A stretch of 9,570 nt of DNA from Acidimicrobiales bacterium (GCA_013002375.1 JABDJW010000124.1:1-9570); one strand, 5' to 3'. Positions 1 to 7,548 are shown, numbered from the stretch's first letter. Made by a program: numbers and translations. Notes: generated from the sequence alone by a model not told the origin.

Positions 1-40
1 CCCCCACGACAGCCAGGCCTGGCCCGGTAGAGACAGGCGG

Positions 41-46
41 TATATT
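41..46 (+). promoter_or_regulatory. -10 element for leaderless hydrolase transcript
   Basis: The hexamer TATATT matches the TATAAT -10 consensus at five of six positions. It ends seven bases before the ATG at 54, so a normal start site 6-8 bases downstream would fall on the start codon. No Shine-Dalgarno sequence lies in between. No convincing -35 box is seen 16-18 bases upstream. Promoter activity is inferred. Confidence 0.55.
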
Positions 47-53
47 CGAAGCC

Positions 54-686
54 ATGGCACTCGATCTCTCCGCAACGCAGTACTACGCCGACAGCGGCCT
101 CGAGGTGCACAGCCTGGTGGTCGGCCCGATGGACAACAACGTCTACGTGATCCGCTGCGCCCAGACCGGCGAGGCCGTCATGCTCGACGCGGCCAACGAG
201 CACGAGAAGCTGCTGGAGCTCTGCGACGCCCTCGGCGTGCGGACCGTGCTCGAGACCCACGGCCACTGGGATCACATCCAAGCGGTCCCCGAAATCCGCA
301 ACGCGGGCTACAGCGTGCATGTCACCGAAGCCGACGCCCACATGTTGGGTGACATGGGCTACGACCAGTTGCTCGAACACGACACCGTGATCGAGGTCGG
401 CCGGTTGCGACTGCGCACGATCCTCACCCCTGGACACACGCCCGGCTCGATGTCGTTCAAGCTCGAGGACTACCCGATGTTGTTCACCGGCGACACGCTC
501 TTTCCGGGCGGTCCGGGAAACACCAGCTTCGAGGGCGGAGACTTCGAAACGATCATCGAGTCGATCGACCGGCTGATGTTTGCTCCGTTCGACGCCGACG
601 TGCAGGTGCTACCGGGTCATGGCGACACGACCACCATCGGCGCCGAGCGCCCCCACCTCGCCGAGTGGATCGACCGAGGCTGGTAA
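54..686 (+). CDS. MBL-fold metallo-hydrolase (glyoxalase II-like)
   Basis: A 210-residue cytosolic protein of the metallo-beta-lactamase superfamily, in the single-domain glyoxalase II-like group that hydrolyses thioesters or related esters using two metal ions. The metal-binding set is complete: THGHWDH at residues 68-74 (His69, His71, Asp73, His74), His128 in TPGHTPGS, Asp147 in FTGDTLF, and His189 in LPGHGD. The N-terminal GPMDNNVYVI strand is typical of the group. The ATG at 54 is preceded by a -10 hexamer and no ribosome binding site, so translation is probably leaderless. It appears to be a single-gene unit. Its last 78 bases overlap the 3' end of the ligase gene on the other strand. 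The substrate cannot be read from sequence. Members of this group are often called hydroxyacylglutathione hydrolases, but actinobacteria generally use mycothiol rather than glutathione, so I do not assign that name. The family call is firm. Confidence 0.93.
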   Translation: MALDLSATQYYADSGLEVHSLVVGPMDNNVYVIRCAQTGEAVMLDAANEHEKLLELCDALGVRTVLETHGHWDHIQAVPEIRNAGYSVHVTEADAHMLGDMGYDQLLEHDTVIEVGRLRLRTILTPGHTPGSMSFKLEDYPMLFTGDTLFPGGPGNTSFEGGDFETIIESIDRLMFAPFDADVQVLPGHGDTTTIGAERPHLAEWIDRGW

Positions 687-1886
687 CCCGGGGTTGGCCG
701 CGGCCATCGCCGCCGCCAGGCCGAACACGGCGATGTTGGGGGTGATCACCACCGCTTCGGTCACCCCGTCGAGCACGAGGAAGGCCACCACCGCGTCGAT
801 GAACGGGCCGGGGTGTGGCGGGCGGTTGCGGACGTAGGCCAGCCCGGCGCCGAGGGCCAGCAGCAGGGCCGGCACACCACCGATCACCAGCAGGTGCCCC
901 CACAGCGAATGGGCGTTGCGCGCGCCCCAGTTGATTCGACCGTCGAACCAGGCCTCGGCGAAGTGCTCGTCGTCGAGCGCAGGGCCCACGCCGAACAGCG
1001 GATCGGCACGCGCCAGGTCGATCGACTCCTGCCAGGTGCTGGTGCGGCCTCGAACCGTCGACAGGTCGGCGCCCGCTTCGTTGCGGGAGACGATCTCCTC
1101 CAGCGGTTGATCGGCGACCTCGGGAACCACGAACACCCCGACCGCGACGGCGGCCACCGCGACGAGCATGACGAGCCGCCAGTCGAATCGATACAGCGCC
1201 GCAACGAGCAGCGCGAGCGCGAGCGCGATCCAGCCGGTGCGGCTGCGGGTGAGGTACTCGGCCACCAGACCGCCGACCACCAGCAGCCCGCCGAAGATAC
1301 CGAGCGGCGCGACCGGGCTCCCGTTGCGCCAGGCTCGCCGGACGAGCGCGGCGCCGGCCAGCACCCCGACACCGGCAACGCGCGCCATCTGGTTGGCGTC
1401 GAGGCTGAGGCCGAACAACCGATCGGAGATCCAGAGGTCGTAGTCGGTGGCGACGGCGGCCACGCCGGTTGCGGCCATGAACAACGCGAACGCGCCGCCC
1501 AGCGTGGCGGCGACGGGCGTCCAGCCGCCGACCCGCTGGGCACGGATCGCCGTCGTGGCCAGCCCCCACACCGCCAGCGTCCACGCCAGGCTGGTCGTCC
1601 GGTCGGCGCTGACCAGGGCGGCGACCAGCAACCACCCGCCCAAGGCGAACAGCCAGGGCACGGACACGAGCGACCGCAACCGAACCCGGTGCCGATCGGC
1701 GAGCGAAACCACCCCGGCTGCGCCGGCGAGGGCCAGAACCAACGCGATCGACCATCCCTCGCCGGCGTCGAGGGTTTCGGAATGGCGGGCCACATCGATT
1801 TCGGCGACGGCGATGGCACCGGCGGCCAACACCAGCGAGGCGACCGTGGCGACCGGGAGCCGAGCGGCGCGGTTCGCCGTGATCAT
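609..1886 (-). CDS. O-antigen ligase / Wzy-type polymerase family membrane protein
   Basis: A 425-residue, strongly hydrophobic protein with about ten predicted membrane segments. It resembles the O-antigen ligase/Wzy family, which transfers or polymerises lipid-linked glycans on the outer face of the cytoplasmic membrane. Family marks in order are SRTGW (215-219) at the end of a membrane helix; an extracytoplasmic loop with Arg279/Arg281, Trp285 and the GVGP turn (299-302); and His326 in NAHSLWGHLL before the next helix, the position of the usual AHN motif. The start ATG overlaps the stop of the upstream Wzz-like gene in the sequence ATGA, so the two are probably translationally coupled. The stop lies inside the convergent hydrolase gene, and about 26 C-terminal residues are encoded in that overlap. 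Ligase and polymerase cannot be told apart from sequence. A Gram-positive type cell would have no lipopolysaccharide, so polymerisation of a surface or exported polysaccharide, or its transfer to a wall or lipid acceptor, is the likely role. Confidence 0.85.
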   Translation of the reverse strand: MITANRAARLPVATVASLVLAAGAIAVAEIDVARHSETLDAGEGWSIALVLALAGAAGVVSLADRHRVRLRSLVSVPWLFALGGWLLVAALVSADRTTSLAWTLAVWGLATTAIRAQRVGGWTPVAATLGGAFALFMAATGVAAVATDYDLWISDRLFGLSLDANQMARVAGVGVLAGAALVRRAWRNGSPVAPLGIFGGLLVVGGLVAEYLTRSRTGWIALALALLVAALYRFDWRLVMLVAVAAVAVGVFVVPEVADQPLEEIVSRNEAGADLSTVRGRTSTWQESIDLARADPLFGVGPALDDEHFAEAWFDGRINWGARNAHSLWGHLLVIGGVPALLLALGAGLAYVRNRPPHPGPFIDAVVAFLVLDGVTEAVVITPNIAVFGLAAAMAAANPGLPASVDPLGEVGALGADGGRVAMTR

Positions 1887-2584
1887 GGCGTTCGACCGCT
1901 CGCGAGCCGCTGGCCGACCAACGCCACGAAGCCGACGGCCAATCCGATGATCAGGGCGTCGCGGCCGGCGCTGGTCGCCGGGGCATCGGGCGCCGTCGCC
2001 GGGTCGACGAGCTCGATGTTGCCGAGCGCACCTTCGAGGTCGAGCTTGCGGTTGCGCAGGTTCGACAAGATCGTGCCCCGCTCGGTGGCGGTCTCGCGGT
2101 CGTCGCCTTCGCCGACCTCGAGCAGGGCGGCCTCGGCCGCAGCGATCTCGGCTTCGATCGGTTCGGTCACCGAAGCGAAGTCACGATCGATCAGGATCTG
2201 CGCCACACGATTCGCAGCACTCGCGGCGGTGTCGGCATCCGCAGCCACCACGTCGATGTCGAAGAACGCCTGCGACTTCGGTATCGCGACCTCGATGGAG
2301 TCCACCGACGCACCGAGTTCGTTCTCGACCAAGGCCTCGATCTGTCCGTCGCGCAGGGCCAACCGTTGCGCGTTGCGCACCGTGTCGTAGAACGGCCAGC
2401 GCACCTCGTCGGTGAGCGCCATGCGAGCCGATGCTTCGTACTCGTCGTCGCCACCGCTGGCCACGAACCAGGCAGCCGCGCCGGCGAGCAGGGCGACCAC
2501 GACCGCAGCCGCGAGCTGACGCAGCAGCAACATCGGCTTGGCCGTGGACTCGGCGGTCGCGGCAGGGAAGTCGGGTGATTCCAC
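1883..2584 (-). CDS. Wzz-like chain-length / co-polymerase membrane protein
   Basis: A 233-residue protein with the layout of a polysaccharide co-polymerase: a short Pro/Ala-rich cytoplasmic start, a first membrane helix at about residues 22-42, an extracytoplasmic alpha/beta and coiled-coil region rich in Ala, Glu and Asp, and a second membrane helix in the last 28 residues (LIIGLAVGFVALVG). Proteins of this kind set the length of glycan chains made by Wzy polymerases. There is no ATPase domain. I chose the GTG at 2584 because GAAAGG lies five bases upstream; an in-frame GTG two codons earlier (2590) overlaps that ribosome site, and the open frame further upstream (to 3085) is Arg-rich and does not look coding. 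The gene leads a two-gene operon with the ligase, overlapping it by four bases. Similarity is by architecture and helix pattern rather than by a diagnostic motif, so the family call is good but not certain. Confidence 0.8.
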   Translation of the reverse strand: MESPDFPAATAESTAKPMLLLRQLAAAVVVALLAGAAAWFVASGGDDEYEASARMALTDEVRWPFYDTVRNAQRLALRDGQIEALVENELGASVDSIEVAIPKSQAFFDIDVVAADADTAASAANRVAQILIDRDFASVTEPIEAEIAAAEAALLEVGEGDDRETATERGTILSNLRNRKLDLEGALGNIELVDPATAPDAPATSAGRDALIIGLAVGFVALVGQRLASGRTP

Positions 2585-2589
2585 GGGCA

Positions 2590-2595
2590 CCTTTC
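2590..2595 (-). promoter_or_regulatory. Ribosome binding site deciding the GTG start of the Wzz-like gene
   Basis: On the minus strand GAAAGG lies five bases before the GTG at 2584. This spacing favours that GTG over the in-frame GTG at 2590, which would overlap the site, and over an ATG seventeen codons downstream. Confidence 0.55.
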
Positions 2596-2636
2596 GATGC
2601 GGCTCGCCACACCACCCGTCCGCCGGGCGGTGATGA

Positions 2637-2653
2637 CGCCACACTGCGTGGCG
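2637..2653. promoter_or_regulatory. Inverted repeat in the divergent intergenic region
   Basis: CGCCAC and GTGGCG form a perfect six-base inverted repeat around a five-base spacer, in the 101-base gap between the divergent Wzz-like gene and the 126-residue gene. It lies 20 bases upstream of the plus-strand -10 candidate. It could be an operator serving either direction. A dyad of this length can arise by chance in GC-rich DNA, so confidence is low. Confidence 0.25.
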
Positions 2654-2672
2654 CAGCGCCCGAGAGTACCGA

Positions 2673-2678
2673 TACGTT
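2673..2678 (+). promoter_or_regulatory. -10-like element for the 126-residue gene
   Basis: TACGTT fits the TAnnnT core and ends seven bases before the ATG at 2686. No Shine-Dalgarno sequence is present, so the arrangement matches leaderless initiation as at 54, 3131 and 4927. No clear -35 box is seen. On the minus strand TACTCT (2668-2663) could be the divergent -10 for the Wzz-like gene, but that is weaker. Confidence 0.35.
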
Positions 2679-2685
2679 GGCGCCC

Positions 2686-3066
2686 ATGAAAGCCGACGAC
2701 CGACCGGTCGATCCGACCCCGGTATCGACGGCCGACCTTCCCCCGACACCGACCCGGGACCGGAACATCCCGGCCCACGCCTGGCGGGAAGCTCCTGCCG
2801 CCCTGCTCGCGGCCGCCGATGACCTCGCCCACGACGGCCCGGGCCAGGCCCTGATCGCGTACAAACGGCGGCTCGGCCAATGGCTGTTGTGGCGGGCCGG
2901 TCCGGCGAAGGGAGCCGATGCTCGCTACGTGGCGATCGACGCCGACGATCTCGACCGCAGCTACACCTACCGCCTGTTCCCCGACGGGTCCGGCACCGGC
3001 ATCGGCCCAGACGGCGTGACCCATGACCGCTTTCGGGCCTGGAAAGAAGCCCTGCGCGACGCCTAG
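2686..3066 (+). CDS. Conserved-looking protein of unknown function, 126 residues
   Basis: I do not recognise a named family. The protein begins with about 28 residues rich in Pro, Thr and Asp that look disordered. A helix (about 31-50), a basic/aromatic stretch YKRRLGQWLLWRAGPA (59-74), a likely beta-strand pair around YVAIDADDL and YTYRLFPDGSGTGIGPDG (81-110), and a closing helix RFRAWKEALRD follow. It has no signal peptide, membrane segment or cysteine, so it is probably cytosolic. The pattern of strong codon bias in this frame and the stop just before the next promoter support a real gene. The ATG at 2686 follows a -10-like hexamer by seven bases; the open frame extends further upstream to 2431 but runs across the divergent intergenic region and the Wzz-like gene, so the longer start is unlikely. 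It lies between polysaccharide genes, which says little about its role. Confidence 0.72.
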   Translation: MKADDRPVDPTPVSTADLPPTPTRDRNIPAHAWREAPAALLAAADDLAHDGPGQALIAYKRRLGQWLLWRAGPAKGADARYVAIDADDLDRSYTYRLFPDGSGTGIGPDGVTHDRFRAWKEALRDA

Positions 3067-3094
3067 GCCGATCGGCCCGAAACACCCGTCGCCG

Positions 3095-3122
3095 TTGACC
3101 GCCCCGGTGGAGTCCGTATCCT
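3095..3122 (+). promoter_or_regulatory. Sigma-70-type promoter, leaderless glycosyltransferase transcript
   Basis: TTGACC (3095-3100, five of six bases of TTGACA) and TATCCT (3117-3122, four of six of TATAAT) are separated by 16 bases. The start codon GTG at 3131 follows the -10 by eight bases, so transcription should begin at or one base before it. This is the best-formed promoter in the window. Confidence 0.65.
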
Positions 3123-3130
3123 TCGTAGAC

Positions 3131-4038
3131 GTGTCACTCCCCGCGGCGTCGTTGATCATTCCCGCCCACAACGAGGCCAAGACCATCGAAGCCAGCCTCC
3201 GTTCACTGCTCGACGATCCGCGCCGCGACGAACTCGACGTTCTGGTCGTGTGCAACGCCTGCACCGACGACACGATCGAGATCTGCCGATCGATCGGCGC
3301 GCCGGTTCGGGTCATCGAGTCACCGATTCCGTCCAAGGCCGCCGCGCTCGAACTCGGCCGCCAGGAAACGGCCGATACCCCCCGCATGTACATCGACGCC
3401 GACGTGATCGTGAGCCGCGGCGCCATCAGCGCGGTGATCGACGCGCTGGCCGAGCCCGGCATCCACGCCGCAGCCCCTCGCCTGGAGATCGACACCTCGC
3501 AATCGACGTGGCCGCAACGCCAGTACATCAAAATCTGGACCCAAGCGCCGTACTTCAAGGACAACCTGGTCGGCGCCGGCTTCTTCGCGGTGACCGCCGA
3601 GGGCAGCCGACGAATGGGCCCGTTCCCCGACGTCATGGCCGATGACATGTTCGCGGTCACTCGATTCCGGAGCACCGAGCGCGCCGTCGCCGAGGGAGCC
3701 ACCTTCCGCCCGCTGATGAGCACCCGCCTGCGCGACGCGGTCAAGATCGAGATTCGGCGCGACCGGGGCCGGGTGCAGTTCGCCGACTGGGTCGAGAAGA
3801 CCGGCGCGGTCGTGCACGACCACGGCGAGGGCAAGACCTGGATTCCCAAACTCGTGCGCGACCCGCGAAACTGGATCGGATTGCTCTTCTTCATTGGCGC
3901 CAAGACCTACGTCAAGGCCCGGCTCTACCAGAAGATCCGCTCCGGCGATCGCCCGGTCTGGACCCGCGACATCGAAGCCCGCTCGAGGGCCCACGCGGCG
4001 AATACGTCGCCACCGGCCGCCCATCCGACCACCCATGA
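3131..4038 (+). CDS. Family 2 glycosyltransferase, apparent frameshift near the 3' end
   Basis: A GT-A fold, family 2 glycosyltransferase that would transfer a sugar from a nucleotide donor to a lipid-linked or polysaccharide acceptor at the inner membrane face. From the GTG at 3131 the marks are SLIIPAHNEAKTI (7-19), VVCNACTDDT (39-48), the metal-binding DAD (89-91) in MYIDADVIVS, and ADDMFAV in the acceptor half. A hydrophobic segment near the C-terminus (WIGLLFFIG) probably anchors it in the membrane. No ribosome site is present, but a -35/-10 promoter places the transcript start at the GTG. The literal frame stays open to 4498, deep inside the next gene, with an Arg/His-rich tail. A shift of one base near 3977-3982 instead gives PLEGPRGEYVATGRPSDHP and a TGA at 4036-4038 that overlaps the next ATG, for about 302 residues. 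I take the gene to end there. Whether the shift is a sequencing error or a true mutation cannot be told. Confidence 0.82.
3977..3982 (+). other. Inferred single-base frameshift site
   Basis: Up to GAA GCC (3974-3979) the family 2 glycosyltransferase frame has good codon use. After it the frame uses AGG, AAT and CCA and leads to a long Arg-rich tail. One extra C in the short run 3978-3980 would restore a frame with GAG GGC CCA CGC GGC GAA TAC GTC and a TGA overlapping the ATG at 4035. The exact position is uncertain by a few codons. Confidence 0.6.
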
Positions 4039-4835
4039 TGACCGCGACGAACCCGGCCTTCCCCGGCACCGCCCGCATCCGCATCGGCCCCGCCGACATC
4101 GACGTGCTGACGATCGACGAAACCGTCGGCCACATCATCGACGCCTCGGTCGCCGGCCGAGGTGGCTACGTGATGACCCACAACCTCGATCATCTCTGGT
4201 TGCGAAAGAACCGACCCGACTTCGATCGCGTCAGCGAAGCCGCCGATCTGGTCGTCGCCGACGGGCAGCCGCTGGTGTGGATCAGCAGGGTGCAGGGAAC
4301 GCCCCTCCCCGAGCGGGTGGGTGGCATCGACATGTTCGAGCACCTGGCCGGACGGGCCGCCGAGGCCGATCGCTCACTGTTCTTGGTCGGGGGTCAGGGC
4401 ACTGCGGCGGCCGATGCGGCCGCCATCTTGGTCGAGCGCCACCCGGGCCTGCGGATCGCCGGTGCGTTCTCGCCGCCGATGGGCCTGGCCGGCGATGAAG
4501 CGCGCTTGCACGAGCTGGTGGATCAGGTCGAAGCCGCCCAACCCGACATCATCGCAGTCGGCCTGCCCAGCATGCTGCAGATCGACCTCGCCGAGCGGTT
4601 CGGCGCGGTACTCCCGAGCGCGTGGGTGCTGGGCGTCGGCGTGAGTTTCTCCTTCGTGACCGGCGAGGTCTCCCGGGCCCCCCGGTGGGTGCAGCGGGCC
4701 GGACTCGAGTGGATCCACCGGATGCTGCAGCAGCCCGATCTCATGAAGCGGTACCTGGTGCACGATGCGCCGCTGGCGCTGAAGCTGCTGGCGAACGCTG
4801 CGATCACCCGGATTCGTCCCGGCGCCGCGTCCTAG
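4035..4835 (+). CDS. WecG/TagA/CpsF family (GT26) glycosyltransferase
   Basis: A 266-residue member of the WecG/TagA/CpsF family, which adds a sugar such as N-acetylmannosaminuronate, N-acetylmannosamine or glucose to an undecaprenyl-diphosphate-linked intermediate at the inner membrane face. Seen in order are VMTHNLDHLW (46-55) and VVADGQPLVW (73-82) with the invariant Asp76; RVGGID further on; FLVGG before a Rossmann-like half; PDIIAVGLPS; and the C-terminal GVGVSFSFVTGEVSRAP...GLEWIHRMLQQP...KRYL, ending in a basic/hydrophobic appendage of the kind that docks on the membrane. One oddity is Ser206 where family members usually have Asp in the sFD part of the GVG motif. The ATG at 4035 overlaps the inferred stop of the preceding glycosyltransferase by ATGA; an in-frame ATG also follows at 4038. 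The open frame upstream to 3894 is an Arg/Pro-rich shadow. The donor sugar cannot be assigned. It probably acts in the same pathway as its upstream partner. Confidence 0.9.
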   Translation: MMTATNPAFPGTARIRIGPADIDVLTIDETVGHIIDASVAGRGGYVMTHNLDHLWLRKNRPDFDRVSEAADLVVADGQPLVWISRVQGTPLPERVGGIDMFEHLAGRAAEADRSLFLVGGQGTAAADAAAILVERHPGLRIAGAFSPPMGLAGDEARLHELVDQVEAAQPDIIAVGLPSMLQIDLAERFGAVLPSAWVLGVGVSFSFVTGEVSRAPRWVQRAGLEWIHRMLQQPDLMKRYLVHDAPLALKLLANAAITRIRPGAAS

Positions 4836-4861
4836 CCGCTTCTTCCGTACCGGTTCTCCCA

Positions 4862-4888
4862 CCGGCAGGATGGCTTTTCTCCTACCGG
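4862..4888 (+). terminator. Candidate hairpin terminator after the glycosyltransferase pair
   Basis: CCGGCAGGA and TCCTACCGG pair over nine positions with one C-A mismatch around a nine-base loop, 26 bases past the stop at 4835 and before the sufC promoter. A smaller CCGGT/ACCGG hairpin (4850-4865) precedes it. There is no T-tract after the stem, which is common for actinobacterial hairpins but leaves the call weak. Confidence 0.35.
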
Positions 4889-4914
4889 CATAGTGGTAAT
4901 TGCGGCGGGCCGAA

Positions 4915-4920
4915 TACACT
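4915..4920 (+). promoter_or_regulatory. -10-like element for leaderless sufC transcript
   Basis: TACACT fits TAnnnT and ends six bases before the ATG at 4927, with no Shine-Dalgarno sequence between. No convincing -35 box is found at 16-18 bases. The presence of an own promoter fits sufC being the first gene of its operon here. Confidence 0.5.
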
Positions 4921-4926
4921 GCCAGC

Positions 4927-5669
<743 letters not shown>

Positions 5670-5673
<4 letters not shown>

Positions 5674-6902
5674 GCCTCGACGTCCAGGCCATCAAGGCCG
5701 ACTTCCCCCTCCTGCAGCGACAGATCGACGGCGAGCGGCTGATCTACCTCGATTCGGCCAATACGTCCCAGAAGCCGGCTGCCGTCATCGAAGCCGTCGA
5801 CCGCTACTACCGCACCCACAACGCCAACGTGCACCGGGGCAGCTATCAATTGGCCGTCGAAGCCACCGCCGATCTCGAAGGGGCCCGGGCCAAGGTGGCC
5901 CGCTTCATCGGTGCGCCGCACGCCCACGAGGTCATCTTCACCAAGAACGCCACCGAGGCCATCAACCTGGTCGCCCAATCGTGGGGCCGGGCCAACCTGT
6001 CGGCCGGCGATGTCGTCGTGATCTCCGACATGGAGCACCACGCCAACATCGTGCCCTGGCACATGCTGGTCGACGAGCTCGGCATCGAGCTGCGCTGGAT
6101 TCCCATCGACGAACAGGGCCAACTCGATCTCACCGATCTCGATCGCCTGCTCGACGGCGCCGCCATGCTCTCGATCACCGCCATGTCGAACGTGCTGGGC
6201 ACGATCAACCCGCTCGATCGGCTCATCACCGCGGCCCGGGCCGCCGGCGCCGCGGTCATGCTCGACGCCAGCCAACACGTGCCCCACATGCCGATCAACG
6301 TCGGTCGGCTGGGGGCCGACTTCGTCGCCTTCACCGGCCACAAGATGCTCGGCCCGATGGGCATCGGCGTGTTGTGGGGCCGCACCGACCTCCTGGAAGC
6401 CATGCCGCCCTGGATCGGTGGCGGCGAGATGATCCTCAACGTCACCAAGACCGGTTTCACGACCACCGAGCTTCCCTGGAAGTTCGAAGCCGGTACACCC
6501 ATGGTGGGCGACGCGGTCGGTCTCGGCGCTGCGGTCGACTATCTCGAAGCGGTCGGCCTCGAAGCGATCCGCAACCACGAGGTCGCGCTCACGTCATACG
6601 CCATGCGGCTCCTGACCGATCGTCTGGGCGACCAGCTGCACCTGTTCGGTCCGTCCGAACCGGCCCAACGCGGCGGTGTCCTGTCGTTCACCCTGGGCGA
6701 CGCCCACCCGCACGACATCGCCCAGGTGCTCGACCAACACAACGTGTGCGTTCGGGCGGGCCATCATTGCGCCAAGCCGCTGATGCAGGTGCTCGGCGTC
6801 GGAGCCACCACCCGGGTGTCGTTGTATCTGTACAACGACGAATCCGATATCGATGCACTGGCCGGTGGACTGGAAGAAGCCAGCGCCATGTTTGCCCTGT
6901 AG
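5670..6902 (+). CDS. sufS: Cysteine desulfurase SufS
   Basis: A 410-residue pyridoxal-phosphate enzyme of the aminotransferase class V fold and the group II (SufS/CsdA) cysteine desulfurases. It takes sulfur from L-cysteine as a persulfide and passes it to SufU. His123 in DMEHHANIVPW stacks on the cofactor, LDASQHVPH (198-206) contains the Asp and Gln that hold the ring, and FTGHKMLGPMG (221-231) contains the Schiff-base Lys225. The catalytic Cys367 lies in RAGHHCAKPLM, on the short loop typical of group II. The positions match well-studied SufS proteins within a few residues and the length is normal. The ATG overlaps the sufC stop by four bases, pointing to coupled translation. An in-frame extension is not needed. 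No missing residues were seen. Confidence is high. Confidence 0.97.
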
Positions 6903-6939
6903 ACCGTTTGGTTGTCGTCGGTGCGCCCCGGAGCGCGAG

Positions 6940-6987
6940 CCTGAACCTGAACCTGAACCAGAGCATGAACCTGAACCAGAGCATGAA
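6940..6987 (+). repeat. Short tandem repeat in the sufS-sufU spacer
   Basis: Three CCTGAA hexamers begin at 6940, and the third starts an 18-base unit, CCTGAACCAGAGCATGAA, repeated exactly in tandem (6952-6969 and 6970-6987). It fills half of the 96-base spacer and ends two bases before the sufU ribosome site. It looks like a microsatellite made by slippage; no function is evident. Confidence 0.8.
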
Positions 6988-6989
6988 AC

Positions 6990-6993
6990 GGAG
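6990..6993 (+). promoter_or_regulatory. Ribosome binding site of sufU
   Basis: GGAG lies five bases before the ATG at 6999 and settles that start. Unlike the genes that lead transcripts in this window, sufU is internal to its operon and carries a canonical site. Confidence 0.65.
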
Positions 6994-6998
6994 AACGC

Positions 6999-7526
6999 AT
7001 GCCCGGCCTTGAAGACCTGTACCGCGAGATCATCCTCGATCACTACCGCAGCCCCCGCAATCGCGGCGAGCTCGACACCCCGCCGGCCAGCCGGACCGAG
7101 GGCTTCAACCCGTTGTGTGGCGATGAGATCGTGATCTACCTGATCCTCGACGACCCGAGCAAGGGCGACCAGGCGATCGTGACCGATGTGAAAATCGGCG
7201 GTCAGGGCTGCTCGATCTCGCAATCATCGGCGTCGATGATGTCGGTAACCGTCCTCGGCAAGACCATCGAAGAAGTGCACCAGCTCACCCAAGCGTTCAA
7301 GTCGATGATGTCGATTCACGAACACGACATCGGCGGCGACGGCAGCGAGGCCGAGGCCGGCGTGGGTGCGGTCAGCGGGGTCGAAAACCCGTCGGACGCC
7401 GTCTCGTTGGGCGACCTCGAGGCGCTCCGTGGGGTCGTGAAGTTCCCAGTTCGCATCAAATGCGCCACATTGGGCTGGAATACACTGAACCAGGCCCTCG
7501 ACGATTTGCTCAATTCGAGCGTCTGA
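6999..7526 (+). CDS. sufU: SufU sulfur acceptor / zinc-dependent sulfurtransferase
   Basis: A 175-residue SufU of the IscU-like fold. In Gram-positive and actinobacterial Suf systems SufU binds zinc and accepts persulfide sulfur from SufS. The family residues are Cys40 in NPLCGDE with Asp42, Cys71 in GGQGCSISQSSASMM, and Cys155 in VRIKCATLGW. The Arg153-Ile-Lys-Cys run and the long spacing between the second and third cysteine mark SufU rather than IscU. The spacing is longer than in Bacillus SufU because of a Gly/Glu/Ala-rich insert at about residues 111-134, which probably forms a flexible loop. The start has a GGAG site. It follows sufS by 96 bases that contain a tandem repeat, and probably shares its transcript. 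No sufT or sufB/sufD gene follows; the next gene is a polysaccharide kinase. Confidence 0.95.
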   Translation: MPGLEDLYREIILDHYRSPRNRGELDTPPASRTEGFNPLCGDEIVIYLILDDPSKGDQAIVTDVKIGGQGCSISQSSASMMSVTVLGKTIEEVHQLTQAFKSMMSIHEHDIGGDGSEAEAGVGAVSGVENPSDAVSLGDLEALRGVVKFPVRIKCATLGWNTLNQALDDLLNSSV

Positions 7527-7548
7527 CCTGCCGATTTCAAGGGCTCCG

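Noticed and set aside
553..1755. 400-residue open frame on the minus strand
   Set aside because: Arg-rich shadow of the ligase gene in another frame of the same strand; no domain and no start signal.
813..2390. 525-residue open frame on the plus strand
   Set aside because: Antisense to the ligase and Wzz-like genes; Gln/Arg/Pro/Gly-rich with no domain, as expected from GC-rich third-position bias.
3023..3130. N-terminal extension of the family 2 glycosyltransferase from an ATG at 3023
   Set aside because: It would overlap the preceding gene and read through the -35 and -10 boxes; the family fold begins right after the GTG at 3131.
2191..3903. 570-residue open frame on the minus strand
   Set aside because: Crosses three real genes and a divergent promoter region; the protein has no recognisable fold.
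3894..4034. N-terminal extension of the GT26 gene from 3894
   Set aside because: The extra residues are Arg/Pro/Ser-rich and overlap the coding frame of the preceding glycosyltransferase, including its membrane segment.
4039..4498. In-frame continuation of the family 2 glycosyltransferase into the next gene
   Set aside because: The encoded tail is Arg/His/Pro-rich without pattern, and the same bases encode a well-conserved GT26 enzyme in another frame.
6901..7012. Small protein from the ATG at 6965 in the sufS-sufU spacer
   Set aside because: Only about 15 codons, built from the tandem repeat and overlapping the sufU start; no ribosome site.
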